A stretch of DNA of 64,000 nt from Patellaria atrata CBS 101060 (lineage: Eukaryota > Ascomycota > Dothideomycetes > Patellariales > Patellariaceae): contig MU006097.1 of assembly GCA_010093705.1 (NCBI GenBank), positions 1,112,672 through 1,176,671 of the forward strand. Reading direction: 5' to 3'. Of the stretch, positions 10,013 through 23,100 are shown one piece after another. The notes under the pieces are model-generated. The model was given only the letters and a program-made list of their open reading frames with translations. It was not told the origin of the DNA and searched no databases. Each line of letters begins with the position of its first letter. Position 1 is the stretch's first letter. A program made the translations under genes and the position numbers.

Positions 10013-12831
10013 ATGGCTGAAGTTGATATTGCCCCTAACTTCGGTCTCGAATTGAAGGTAACCCGCGTCGCATACTGCCACTTCAGGAAATTTCCTCCGC
10101 TGACCTATAACGATTATTTAGGATGGCTTTAAGCCTGTCAATGCCTGGGTACTGCTTCCCTCCCCTAAAAGTATCGGGTGTACTTGTTCAAGGCCAATAC
10201 TCCCCACAGATTTGGCCGACTACCGCTAATATGCTCTCCAAAAGGTCGCAAACGGGATTGCTTGGCTCGAAGATATACAGCAGTTTTACCGAGAACGTAG
10301 CGCAATTGAAAAAGAGTATTCGGGCAAATTAGCTGCTTTAGCAAAGAAATACTTCGAGAAGAAGGCTCGGAAGACTTCACTCCTAAGTGTTGGCGACACA
10401 CCTACCGTATCCCCTGGATCGCTGGAAAGGTGTGTTATTAGGACATATTGTTGCTTGCTGGAGCTTACAGAAAGATCCCAGTGCGTCTATGACCACCTGG
10501 ACGGTCCAACTTAATACCCTCGAATCTCGAGCCAATGAGCACGATACATTTGCCACGCAACTTATATCTCACGTCGCGGAGCCTTTAAGAATATTAGGGA
10601 CTCGGTACGAAGAATTACGGAAGTATCACGCAGAGTATGCCACAAAGCTAGAAAAGGAACGGGACTCGGTATATACAGATCATAGGAAAACTAAAGGCAA
10701 ATACGATGCGGTTTGTCAGGAAGTTGAGAACAGAAGGAAGAAGACAGAGAGCTCCTTCGATCATGGAAAGACTAAGGCTCAGGTCGCTTACCAGCAACAG
10801 CTGACAGATATGTATAATGCTAAGGTCAGAACTTAACTGTAGCTCTATGTATCTATACTAATAAGGCACAGAACACATACCTGATCAGCATGAACGTTAC
10901 GAACAAACAAAAAGAAATGTACTATCATGAATACGTTCCAGAACTACTAAATGTAAGTCGAAAGAGCAAAGCAACTACAACACCCACTAACCCCTTTGTC
11001 TAGAGCATGCAGGACCTCTCTGAAACGAGAATTTCGAAAGTAAACTCCATATGGTCTCTAGCGTCCCAGATAGAAACAACAACTCTCACCCGTAGCACTG
11101 AACTTATGACCCATCTTTCGTCTGAAATCCCAAGAAACAACCCTCTACTTGATTCCATGATGTTCGTTAGACATAATGTCTCACAATGGCAAGATCCTGC
11201 AGATTTTGTATTCGAGCCAAGTCCTGTTTGGCACGACGATTCCTCTATGTATACAGATGATGCGTCAAAGAACTTTCTACGGAATATTCTAACAAAGAGC
11301 AAAGGCCAATTAGTCGAGCTGCGTCGTGATACGGAGAAAAAGAAACGAGATGTTGAGAATGCAAAACGTGCCAGGCAAAACATCAGAGAAGGGAAGGATA
11401 AACGAGATGAAGTAGAAGCCGTGCGTGCTATTTTCGCGCTTTTAGGACTTGCTCACGAAAGTGAGAGACAAATGGTTACAGCGGAAGTTGAAGTAACGAC
11501 GATCACGCAAGCAGTCGGAGACGTCAGCATAGGTGCTAAGAATCACAACTTCAAGTCGCAAACGTTCAAGATACCTACGAACTGTGACCTATGCGGAGAG
11601 CGGATATGGGGTCTATCTGCGAAAGGGTTCGATTGCACAGACTGCGGATACACATGCCATAGCAAATGCGAGCTGAAAGCTCCCGCAAATTGCCCCGGGG
11701 AACAGACCAAGGAGGAGAAAAAGAAGTTGAAAGCATCTCGACAGGCACAAGCAAGCGCAGCACCCGCATCTAACGGAATGGTCTCACCAACTACAACCGC
11801 AACCCCCAGTTTGACGCGCAGTGATACGATAAACTCAATGAACACACTAAGTTCTGGGTACTCCGCAACGGCCCATCGCTCCGTATCAGGAGTGAGCACA
11901 ATAGCCCCTGATCCTTCACCCTCTATGGACGATGCACCAAAATTCAAACCTGCTCCCGCTACGAGAAAGAATCGTATCGTCGCTCCCCCACCTGTTCAAT
12001 ACATCAAAGATACCGGCAGCGATGTTGGTAGCAGTAACGGTGACTCCAATAAGCAACGAGGGAATATGATGTATCCGTACCAAGCGAATGGCGAGGGTGA
12101 GATCTCACTAGAGGAGGGGAGAGAGATCACGGTACTAGAACCAGATGGTAAGCTCGAACCCCTTTTTGATTTCCTCCTATTCTTTCCCTCCTATTCTTTT
12201 CCTTCTGTGTTTTTCCTCCTCTCCTTTTCCTCCTCCCCTTTTCCTCCTCTCCTTTTCCTCCTCTCCTTTTCCTCCTCTCCTTTTCCTCCTCTCCTTTTCC
12301 TCTTCCCCTTCTATGCCTCTCTTTTTAATTCTCTCTTTTGTTTTGTTGCCCTCTCACTGCTCCCTTCCAAGGCCGTTACATCATAGTACTTTGAATCAGC
12401 CTACAATTTTCCGTCCACTAACTTCTCCAGACGGTGGCTGGATCAAAGTCCGCGCCGGCTCTCTCGAAGGCCTTGTCCCTACCGCATACGTCGATCTCAC
12501 CCCATCCTCTCCACCTCCAACCGCCCATTCCCTAGACGGCAGCCACGGCGCGCGGCCCGGCAGCACTTATTCCGCTTCCTCCGTCTCCCTCGCGGGCTCC
12601 ATAAGCAAGGAAAAGAAAAAAGGCCCGGCCGTGGCACCGAAACGCGGCGCCAAGAAATTGAAATACGTCGAGGCGCTGTATGATTACGACGCCAGGAGTG
12701 AGGCTGAACACTCGATGAGGGAGGGAGAGAGGTTTGTGGTTATTACTAGGGATGCCGGGGATGGATGGGCGGATGTTGAGAGGGGCGGCAAGGTGGGAAG
12801 TGTGCCGGCGAATTATGTGCAGGATGTTTGA
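10013..12831 (+). CDS. bzz1: Bzz1-type F-BAR / C1 / double-SH3 protein
   Basis: Bzz1 bends endocytic membranes through its F-BAR domain and recruits WASP and Arp2/3 through its SH3 domains. Seven exons (10013-10057, 10122-10148, 10245-10429, 10482-10824, 10872-10952, 11004-12147, 12431-12831) join in frame to 741 residues. The N-terminal FCH/F-BAR part begins DGFKPVNAW and continues GIAWLEDIQQFYRERSAIEK, with long helices to about residue 300. A C1 zinc finger follows near residues 390-440 (HNFKSQTFKIPTNCDLCGER, then CDxxC and CHSKC). After a Ser/Thr-rich linker come two SH3 domains. SH3-1 is split by intron 6, and SH3-2 starts KYVEALYDYDA and ends GSVPANYV. The second exon is only 27 bases. 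Intron 6 is unusually long (283 bases) and repetitive. ARP2, a partner pathway gene, lies 6 kb to the left. Confidence 0.95.
12211..12308 (+). repeat. 14-bp pyrimidine minisatellite inside BZZ1 intron 6
   Basis: Seven consecutive copies of ttttcctcctctcc, five of them perfect, lie within the intron 12148-12430. The strand is nearly pure C/T over about 150 bases, so it could form a triplex. It probably expanded from the intron's own polypyrimidine tract. Confidence 0.9.
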
Positions 12832-13805
12832 GTTTGGTTTGGGAGAAGGGAGTTGTGAGGGAAGGGGTTTTGTAGTTTGTGGATGTTCAGACGGTTCGTC
12901 TAGATGGTGGAATGACGAGATGATGGGCGTTGGGGCGAGCGCGGTGTTTGGGTATCTGGTCATGTCGAGCCTTTCTCGTGTTTGTTCCTCCACCCTGCTT
13001 TCTTCCTAGACTGGTAGATCGAGAGGGTAGCTGAGCGTAGAGATTGAAGATGACGTAGTACTACTCAATCGAATCCTTGATACCATAACACATACAACCT
13101 ATCAACCCATAAAAATCACGCGTCCATTGAACGCACTTAAAAAGCGTGACATCCATGACCCACACACGTGCCCCGTAACTCACAACTCACAACACCCATC
13201 CCTTCCACATATGCATCCACGACACTCGCCCCTTCCCAATCCGCCCTCAAGTCCCATACAATATATTCCATAAAGCCCACTGCACCCTTCAATTCCGCCG
13301 TGGTGCAGTTGGTTCTTTCCTTTGTCAATTTTCTCTAGTCAATTTCGTAATTCCTTCTGTTCGAACCTCACCAACACTAACTTCATTTCACGGCGGTAGA
13401 TAAAGCAAAATCGCTTCGCGCGGTTTCCTTGGCCCTCCCTAGAGGAGGGTGATCTTTAACATTTTTTTTTCTGCTCTTTTCTTTTTTTTTTCTTTTTTTT
13501 TTCCTTTTTGCTCTTTATGCATGATTTGTTTATAGAGAGGTGGTTGATATTCAAGGGTCTAGGTTAGAGGAATAAGTATATCATCACCCTTTATATTGAC
13601 ATCCGTAGTGATTTCGTCAAGAAACAGTCAGAGGAGAGATTCAGGTCTCTTACCCTATTATTGTTGCTGTCCAAGAAGTAAAATCAACCCACACTCCAAT
13701 CTAATTCATATGCATATCGTTTCTCATCATCACATATCACATTATCCCCCTCGAAACAACCGCATTACAATCTCCGCATATCCAAACTCAACCACCATAA
13801 TCCCA
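12832..13805. other. Convergent 3' spacer between BZZ1 and the ABC transporter
   Basis: BZZ1 and the ABC transporter converge here, so it should contain both terminators. A T-rich run at about 13461-13510 (blocks of 8-12 T broken by single C or G) stands out. No gene is supported. Confidence 0.6.
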
Positions 13806-16800
13806 TCACTCCACAGAACCCTCCGCACTCCCCTCCGCCCTGATAACCCGGCCCCCACTCAAGACAACACTCCCCTCCGCGCCCCTAACCGCCTCAACCC
13901 TATGTGCAATCGTGACCACTGTAGCGCCGCCCAACTCCTCCCTCAACACTCTCTGCACCCGCTCCGCGGTCTTGCGGTCAATACTCGCGGTTGCCTCATC
14001 CAGGATAACAATACTGCTCTTCCTTAGCAGCGCTCTCGCGAGGCCGACGAGCTGGCGCTGGCCTTGCGATAAATTGCGCCCGGAGGCCTCGATGGGGGTG
14101 TCGAGGGTCCAGTTGTAAGAGGGATGCGCGACGAGGGCGAGGACTTGGGAGAGTAGGGGGGCTGGGTAGAGGGATAGGGGGTCGAGGTTCGTGTGGAGGG
14201 TGCCAGGGAAGAGGATGGGGTCTTGGGCGAGGAAGGTGATGCGTTGGCGGAGGATCTGTTTGTCGACTGTTGAGATGTCGATGCCGTCGATGAGGATGCG
14301 GCCGGACGTTGGGGTGACTTAGATGATTTAGTATGGAAGGGTTATGTGAAGGACATTGGTTGACGTACTTGTAGCGAGTAGTGAGAGTGCGAATGTACTC
14401 TTCCCAGAGCCTTCATCGGGCGTTAGTAGATTCTAGTACGAGAGAAGGATCACTAACCAGTTCGTCCCACGATGGCAGTATTGCGGCCAGCCTTTAGTGT
14501 TAGGGAAACATTCGATAGTGCGGGTTCGAGAGTTGGAGCATATTTGATGGTCACATCCTCAAACACAATATCGCCGTTCTGGCTAGGCCACCATGCTGGT
14601 GGTGTAACATCTCCGGGAGGTTCCTGTTCGAGATGAAGCAGCTCTACTACGCGTTCGACCGAAACAAAGTCCATTTGTAACTGGCCGTACTGCCGGCAAA
14701 GGGAGTGAGTTGCATTGACAACTGGGATCTTGTCAACTTATTATATATTGAAACATAAGAGAGTGACCTACACTTCGAAGCTGCTATAAGAACAAATGCT
14801 GTCAATCCAGGAGATATTCCTATATAAAGTGCCAAGCAAGTTAGAACGAAAGTAGACGTAGCTGACAGTGCGTCGAAGCGGTACATCAACCACGCCTGCA
14901 AACTCCAGTAAAAATGGTCCATTTTCTGGAATGCGTCCGTGACTTCTATAACCCGGTCCTGAAACCGAGACTGTGTACAGAAAGCTACATGCGATAAGCA
15001 CCCAATCCAATATATGGGCCCCATTACGTACCTCTGACAGTAGTCAAGCCCTCCACTAGAGCACCGAAATTCGACATCAACGGACTTAAAGAAACCATCT
15101 AAGCGACCCCTGATTAGTGTGTCTTGCGCGATACACAAACTGAGTACTCACCTCTAGTCTTCGCAAGCTCTGTGAGGTCGGTAGGAATCTCTGAAATATG
15201 TATATAAATCCAGCAGCCAGCGAAAATGAAAATACCAGGAAACTGGGAGTAACCGAAGCAATCACTACAACTGAGAATATGAGTGTAACCGAATGTCGAG
15301 CGACGTTATAGAATTTCTGACTGATGTTCCCGTCGATGGTGCTAATATCCGATGTCAACCGATTCATCAGTCGACCAACCGGAGTGACATCGTAGAATCG
15401 AAATGTTGCGTGACTGACCCGTTGCATTACGTCCTTGAACATTTGGCGTCCAGCAGAATACACGATGACAGCCATAAAGATTTGAGCGACTACCCAGGTG
15501 GTGGCTTCAGATATCACTATGAAGAAATACCACCATAGCCATGGCTTGACGTTGTCTTCGGGGGGAGGTAATCTCTTCAGTGGATTCGAAATGGTTTCTT
15601 GTCGGTCAGATTCTCCATATGCTTCGCCCCAGTACTTCAGGAACCAGTTTTCACCCGTACTACTAGCCCTATATAATACTATGGTGAGGATCAGAAGAGC
15701 CCACCACCTGAGTTTCCCTGCTTTTACATACTCCCAGTATATCGAAGCCTGGACGCCTCCATGTGACCTATGCTCATCCTCGATGAATTTATCAGGGATC
15801 GCAGCTTCCATTTCGTCATGATCTTGGGTATGGAGCTGTTGGATATGCTCTTGTGATGTTACGCTCTGAAGGTCTTGCAAAGATGTCGTTTCCGGATCTA
15901 AGATGTTTGCCTGACCGTCGGTAATCTCAACAATCTGAGTTGCAATCCCATGGCAGAGTTCTGTTCGATGGGTGGCGAGTATTACGGTTCTACCTTCTAG
16001 TAACCTACCCGCAATGCATCTCTTGACGATGAATTCTGCAGTCTGATGGTCAAGTGCCGAAATAGGATCGTCGAGAAGGAGAATCTTTGCCCTACTGTAA
16101 ACAGCTCTAGCCAATGCTACTCTCGCCCTTTGACCGCCACTTAAGCCGACTCCATTCTCGCCAATGTTAGAGAGGTCTCCGTTCTGGAGATTAGCCATAT
16201 CGGGCATAAGAGCACATGCCTCTAGGACTTCTTTGTAACGGACCTCGTCGTACTGGGCGGAGAATAGGATATTTTCTCGGATACTCATACTCTGCAGCCA
16301 CGGCATTTGCGCACAGTAGCCGATCATTTCGTCTGGTCGTACCAGCGTTCCCTCTTTTAAGTCCAATTCCCCGAGCAGAGCTTGAAGCAGAGCAGACTTG
16401 CCGGCTGCTACCTTCCCGCACACCACAGTGAGTCCCGGCGGAAATGAAAGGTTAAGATATTTGAGAACAAATTCGTTGGCGCCCGGCCAAGCGAAGGATG
16501 CATTCTCCAAGGCAAGCTCAGTAGCATTTGTATGCCGCATCGTAGAGTTGTCTTTATCTGGTTCGTTCATAAATGATTCCAAACGACCAACAGCTATGCT
16601 AGCATTGAGCAGTACAGTGATTAAATTTGGTATCTCCCGCAGATTGGATTCCAGCATCGAAAATAACTGCAGCGCGGGGAATGCAATATCCACTCCTAAG
16701 GTCTGACCAGCCCAAGCAGTGTAAGCGTAGAACGCTACAAGTGGAAATAAGGTGCTCCCGAATGCATTAGAAAAGGTGATCATTATGTTCCATGCGGCTG

Positions 16801-18744
16801 TGATAATACGAATGTTTAACTCATGTTGTCTAGCCTCGAGAATGTGCTTTAGCCAAGCATCTTGCCAGCCGTACCAGCGGAGGTGACGGATTGCTTCCAC
16901 AAACTGAGAAGTAACTTTAAGTTTACCATCCGTTGCTCTCCGGCGAACTACTTCCCACCGCAATAGTATCCTCACAATGAGAGCGTTGAGGACCTGGGCG
17001 ACCATGACCGTAAGTATGCCGACCAAACAGGACCAGCCCAGCAATCTCCATATCAATAACACAGAGAATATTAGACCAAGGGGTTTCGAAGTGAGCATTT
17101 GAAAGTCCCAGAATCTTCACTTTTTCTTAGAGAAGTGCCATAGCTCGTCGAAGATTTTCACGTACCTCTGTGCAATTTCATAAACATCATTCCTAAGTAT
17201 CCAGTCAGTAAACGTTATTCAATTTGCTAAAGTGGCATACCTCATCAGGTTCAATATCTTGCCCATTGAAGCGGGTTGTTTCGAATCCTCCTCAGTTTGC
17301 GAAGAAGTATGACTCGGAAGAGCTTTCTTTATTAGAGTAGAAAATTGTTTCCACATAACCAAGGGATGAAATCGGGACCGGTCTCTTATGTTAGCAGTGT
17401 TACTACTTATTGGTCTTTCATCTGCATGATCTGGTTGTTTCAACTTGTCCCCGATGATCTTTCGGCTCAAGGTCTTCTCGTAGAGCATCGTAATCATTTC
17501 ACCACGCGATCTCTCGTATGCTCGCCTACTATACCATACTCCGAAAACTGCAGCTTGACTACTTATCAACCTCGCAATCAAAGAGAATGAAGCATATATC
17601 AAGGCTGCACGCTTCGGAACTTCTGGCCTTTCCATGGACCGAAGAAGTTGCTGCAGGGTAACCGGAACGGCAAGATCTATCTAAGTCAGCAGATGCCTAC
17701 CAGCTTCTCGGTACCTTTGATGGCTTACTAGCAGCCAACTCCACAATGGCCAAAGCTGAGATAATCAGAAGATCTATCCCATTAGCTTTGATAAGTCGCC
17801 TTACGACTGATCCCTGCAATTCTCGGAATGCATGATGGAGCCTTCTATGTTGGAATTCGTAACCCAACTTCCATACGTCTTCATCATGCAATTGTCTAAG
17901 TGCTCCGATACCAATCAAAGGTGCCATCCAGGAAACTGACATGAATTGCCATGGTGTGAGGCTATCTTCAGGACTCCGGAGCTCAAACGTTGGGGCATCA
18001 AAAGTTGCGCTAATCTCAGCTCGAGACAGAGAAGGGTGCCTTAAAGGCATATTAAGAATTACTATGACGCTGATGAGCGCTGCCATACAACTGATTAGGT
18101 TGGGTATGTCGGTTCTTCGTAACGGTAACCGATCGTGGACAATGATAATCAGTTGAGTAACAAATATTGCAGCATGAAGAATCAATAATGAGATTGGAGC
18201 CGTTTGAGGAGGGAGGATAAGAATCAGACTGATAGACACAGCCTACCAAAAGATGAGCAATAATACATCCCATGGCTCTAAAGACTCACCCATGATGCAG
18301 CTGGATAAACCTCGAAGACCTCGAATCTTGGCCAAAAGATGTTGAGGATCTGGAGAATGAGGGCCAAAAAGGACAAGGCCAATAAGATCCGCGAAGGGAA
18401 ACTGAATCGATATCTAGATTTCCGTGATCCCTCATCATGTTCTTCATTGGTTTCAGTTATAAAAGCTAGCAAGGATCGCGGTTGAGCCTTTGGAAACAAA
18501 ATGCGGAGAAGTTGGATCAGAAGTAACAAGACAGCTAGAGCAGCTGGAAGCACACGAATTATCGAGAGGGCGCATGGTGTAAATGTAGCCTCCGTGGAAT
18601 CCTAAGCAAATAGTCAGAGCCTAAGGATTTATTGAACGCAGGAAGGAACCCTACCCAAATCGCATGACAAGATATCCTCTCTTGTGGACGCTGTATTTGT
18701 CTAAATTTGCTAGAAAGCACATATTCCTTGATAAAGTTCTCCAT
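13806..18744 (-). CDS. Full-length ABCC (MRP-type) ABC transporter
   Basis: It should pump conjugated or amphipathic compounds across the plasma or vacuolar membrane using ATP. Eleven exons, all with GT-AG introns of 45-55 bases, join in frame to 1,479 residues: 18655-18744, 18290-18601, 17729-18242, 17241-17676, 17166-17192, 15152-17114, 15032-15098, 14772-14984, 14458-14721, 14369-14410, 13806-14317. The order is an N-terminal TMD0 of hydrophobic helices, TMD1, NBD1, TMD2, NBD2. NBD1 has Walker A GKVAAGKS, signature LSGGQRARVALARA and Walker B KILLLDDPISALD. NBD2 has Walker A GRTGSGKS, signature LSQGQRQLVGLARALL and Walker B SIVILDEATASID. As in many ABCC proteins, the base after NBD1 Walker B is Asp instead of Glu (DDP), a degenerate site, while NBD2 has DEA. 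The substrate cannot be read from sequence. Exon 5 is only 27 bases. Confidence 0.94.
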
Positions 18745-20131
18745 AGTAGATCAAAAGAGAATTTCTGTCAAGGAAATATTGATCTAGCCATTCTCTGTGG
18801 TAGGAACAAGGCACTCGACTTTGCAAAGTACTCTGAAGATGTAACGTGCTGCTTCATTGAAAATCAGGATCAAAAGTGTCTCTGCTGACTTGGCTTAGAA
18901 CTAGTGTAAGGTAAAGTACGTGTCAAGGGCAACCTAATGACAGTGGAGGATCCAGGAGTTGCTGGCGCTTTCTGCTCCTATCTACTGGTAAGGTATACTG
19001 TAAGGTAAGGTATGTGCTCGCTGTGCCTTCCTGAGCTGTTGTTGTTGTTCGAAAGCGGTGTGGCAAGCCGTGGCAGTTGTCCACATCCCTTCCATTGTCC
19101 GTTTGCATGTTAAAAGGACTAAAGACTGGTGGGCAAGCGAGCTCCGTTCGAACTCCGCAACGAACAACAAGTACGTAGTGTAACTTACACCCCGTCGAAA
19201 TTGTTTGTATAGGACGTTTAACATTTGACCCCTATCAAATACAAGTTCGTCCCTTTAGTACTCATTTGTGGTTACTGTCAACTCTGTAGATAGATCAGCT
19301 GTGCGGCCACCTGCGCCGTCGAGTGGATCATGACTTAGCGGTGTAAGACTACCTAGAACACTCGTGTTGTTCTTAAGTCCGTAATGCGATGTTGAATCGA
19401 TGTCTCAACGAGACTCGGAGACTTCACTTCGCAAGTAAAAAAGATAAGTAATATGGATGGGTGCTATCGGACGCAATGCCGACGCGAACAACTTCATTCA
19501 TACTTGATCGTTGCAGAACAATCGAACAAGCGTAACTATCTGTTCCCTGAAACAACCTTCCCTTGCGATATCCCAACTCAACTATAATCTGCCTTCCGAC
19601 TTCTATCCCCCGATCCAAGCCCTTAGTCTAAAACCCATCATCCAATATGGAACAGAACGTAATAAGTCATCAGTCCGAGCTGACGAGATCGGATCCACCG
19701 TAGAATCGAAGTCAGAACGAAAAATTGAATCGTTCGCCATCGACGCTCCGAAAAATCGAATTTGAAATAGAAAAGAAAAGAAAGAAAAGAAAACAATCAA
19801 GTGGAGAATTCTATCTAAATTGGGGATGTTTGCATCCCTGCAACATGAGCGTGTTCTCATCATCAGGATAAAATCCCAAAATATCCCTTTACGCCTTTGA
19901 AGATTCGGGGTATCTCGAAGAGTAACGACAGGGTATGAAATACAACAACGAATGACCTCCCAATGCTGTCATGACCAAAAGAAGAAAAGAAAAATAAAAC
20001 ATTCCTTATGTTGCGCGTACGGTATATTACAAGAAAAATACAAAGTTGATGCGACGGTTAATGACGTGTCAAAGACGGAATAATGGAATTCGTGATGGTA
20101 TGTGAGGTAGACGTGCCTAGTACAACAACCT
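18745..20131. other. Spacer between ABC transporter and PLC
   Basis: Both genes read leftwards, so the left part is the transporter promoter and the right part the PLC 3' flank. Short gtaaggta words recur at 18905-19010, and an A/G-rich run lies at about 19765-19800. No convincing gene. Confidence 0.55.
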
Positions 20132-23100
20132 TTAACGGTCGAGCGTGTTGCTGCGGCTGAAGTTTCCACGCTCTTTCTTTCGCCCAGATGGTGTGCGGCT
20201 GAGAAGTTTTTGGAAGATTCCCCTGCTGGACTCTTGCCCGGAAGGACTACTTGGATTTTCCTCAAGATTAACAGGACGTTCCTTTTTGATCTTAACAAAA
20301 AGACTAGAGAACATGTATGGTGTACCAGTCGCATCGTACAGCCGAAGGTGTCGGTAACCTTCTCTAAGGCTACTCAATTTCGCCGTGTATGTCGCCAAGG
20401 GGACACTTTTATCCTCGAGATGAGGAAGACGATTCTTTTCTGATGAGTTATAGATTGTCCAACGAACGAATATGAGGCTAGGGTTTTTGGTTTCGACACT
20501 CATAGCGATTGTCTCGTTAAACATAGGGTCGAAGCCGTTGCCCTCGGCGATGTGAGTCCGCCTACGAAGGGGAGAGTCGATTCCAGACACGTTGTCGTCT
20601 TTTGGCCAGTCATCAATACCACCCTGGCTGTAAGCGTTGGCAGAGCCTTTGTCCTCCGCGCTGTACATCTCAAACATGACGTAGGGGTTCAGGTTTGCGT
20701 CATGATTCAGATTCCGTGGCCTGGGAAGCTGCTGCACGGAGACGATTTCCACGGAAAACTTAACCTGTGTCTTTATTTTTCTTCCGGTGATCTCCCTTAG
20801 GATGTCTTTAGCGTCTTCTGGAGGTCGAAGTTCCTTCGGTTTGAGCACATAGCCTGTTCTATCGGCACCGGCTGCAAACATGGCTTGATTGAGTTGCATA
20901 GGAATATCATATGTCTGCCAGTTCAGGGCCGACATCTGGACTCCATGGCGCCATGGCTTGAGCGGATTGAAATTGTCGGAACTCACACGGTAAAAGCCGG
21001 GATATACCCGCATCAGATGGTGTTTGTTGTGCTTCTCCAGGCATGCAATTGCATCCTGTTCATTGCCAGCGGCCTTCTTGAAGGTTCCCTCGGAGAGAGA
21101 GAACACATGGTTAAAGGTCTTCGCCCCGGCGTCCTTGAAACTGGAAAACGTGACACCTTGGGTGTAAACCCCTAATTCTCCGAGCACTTTAGTAATTTTG
21201 CTCGGTTTTGCCTTCTTCCTCGCTTTCGGCGGATTTAGGTAGTCGCTGTCTTCGGCAGAGCTGACAGGACTGCCGACAGAACTGGCCCATTCCCGTGGCG
21301 TAGCAAAGAAGCTACCGGCCCTCTCCGGCGGACTCATGTTGTAAGGACTACCGAGGAGCGGCGAATTAGGACCCGTAGACGTGTCCATAATTATTGGACG
21401 TGAAATAGGCGAACTAAGGCTCCGTTCGCGATTACTTAATGCGCTTTCAAGTACTGGTGGATATTCTTCTTTTGCGTGACTGCCCTTGACCTTGATTAAA
21501 ATCTTCCCCTTTAGTTCTTCTGGAGACGGCAGTGCAGAGGACTTTTGTTCTATCGGTTTTGTCAGCAACTTATCGCCAAAGACGTCTTTCATTATCCTGG
21601 TCATGATTGTTTGTTGCTCGGGGTTACAGTGGACTTCGAGAGAGATTATAAGTGGATAAGGAGATGCCGAGAATGCATATCTTGCGATGACTGCGATGCA
21701 GTCGGCAAATAGAACTTTCGATGTGAGACTACGCCCATGCGTTACCAGTGGTCTGCCATCTGGACCGTCCCAGCAGTCTATCTCGATGCAACGACAGCCA
21801 TTCTGTAAAGCCATTATGTAGGCTTCTGTGCTGGAGCGGTCAGCAATTTGTCGTCCAGTCAGGTAGGTATTATGAGAGCTGTTGATGAAATATTCATTGA
21901 GCGGCCGGTCAAGCTTGAAACTTCCGGATTTCGGGACTCCTTCAAGGACGGAGTTTTCATCGGATAGGAGGAATGCTTGGAACCCGGCATTATTCATGCT
22001 CAGAGGAAGCGTCTCAGAAGAATCTTGGAGCGAGGAGCCTTTTGGTCTGCATCGGAGCGCGAACTTTCTGAAAACTCCTTCCCAATAAGTTCGTCGCGCA
22101 TGCACATCCACGCCTTGGCTTCGTTGGAGGAAAAAGAAGAAGGAATCCATATCCATTTCCAAATCCTTGTCATGCTTAAAGGCGTGATAGATTCGTGTGA
22201 TGTCTTTCCGCTCTTTGAATTGATCGACAAAGCACTCAAATTGTGGGAAAGTGAGAAAGCCGGACCCATCTGAATCGGCATTTTCGAACCGATACTTCAA
22301 CGTACGATCCGCACAATTAATCTCTAACTTCCGACAAAGTTTCCTCACCGTTGCTAAGTCAATCTTTTCTTCCTCAACGTCGAATCTGTTGTATGTGCGC
22401 TCCATTTCTGACCGCCAAAGTTTGCGAATAGCTTCTTTACTACCTTCTGCAATTGCAACCATGATTTCAATCCTCTCACGAGAGACTTTGTTCAAATGAG
22501 TGGTCCATAATTTGAACGTCAGATCATCGGGAGCTATGAGATTCATGGTCTTGGTGGTTCGACCTTTGGATTTATCCGGATCAGTGTGCACTATAGTGAA
22601 CCATCCCGACTCCATTGTAGCATCTACTCCACATTCTTCGCGATTCACAGTTGCTTCTGAACCGACGCGAATGTCCGAGATGTCATCAATATAGATGGAC
22701 TTCACCTTTCTTGAACCTTGCCAGCTGACCTTAGCAGAGTCATAATCCAACCAGAACACCATGGGTTTTCGCTTGCGTTTTGTGACCTTGACGAGCACCA
22801 TGCCTTGCTCTAAAGCTGGGGATCTCGTAGGCCCCTCTGGTAGTGAGGCAACACTGGCTTGGGGACTGTTAAATCCGCTCAGACCAACAGAATTATATCC
22901 GTAATCTGAACGGTATGGTCCAAAGGAGGAATCCTCATCCTCCTCGTCGGGATGATCAAGCTCCAAGTCTGACATATCTGCTGGAATATCTGAGGTACCT
23001 TTGCTGTCACTTCGCCTTCTAAGCATGACAGGGCCACAGCTTTGGTCTCTGTTGGCTTGTGAATTGGAAGATCTCCTTTGAGTGACCCGTCGCGCCCCAT

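Noticed and set aside
12148-12386. Hydrophobic Ser/Phe/Pro protein tail read through BZZ1 intron 6
   Set aside because: Removing the intron restores SH3-1 (EPDDGGWIKV) in frame, and the reading is an artefact of the pyrimidine repeat.
13310-13380. Possible tRNA (tggtgcagttggt ... gttcgaacc)
   Set aside because: The T stem and acceptor stem bases do not pair, and the spacing is wrong.
13596-14027. 143-codon plus-strand frame
   Set aside because: It is antisense to the second nucleotide-binding domain of the ABC transporter, whose frame is continuous on the minus strand.
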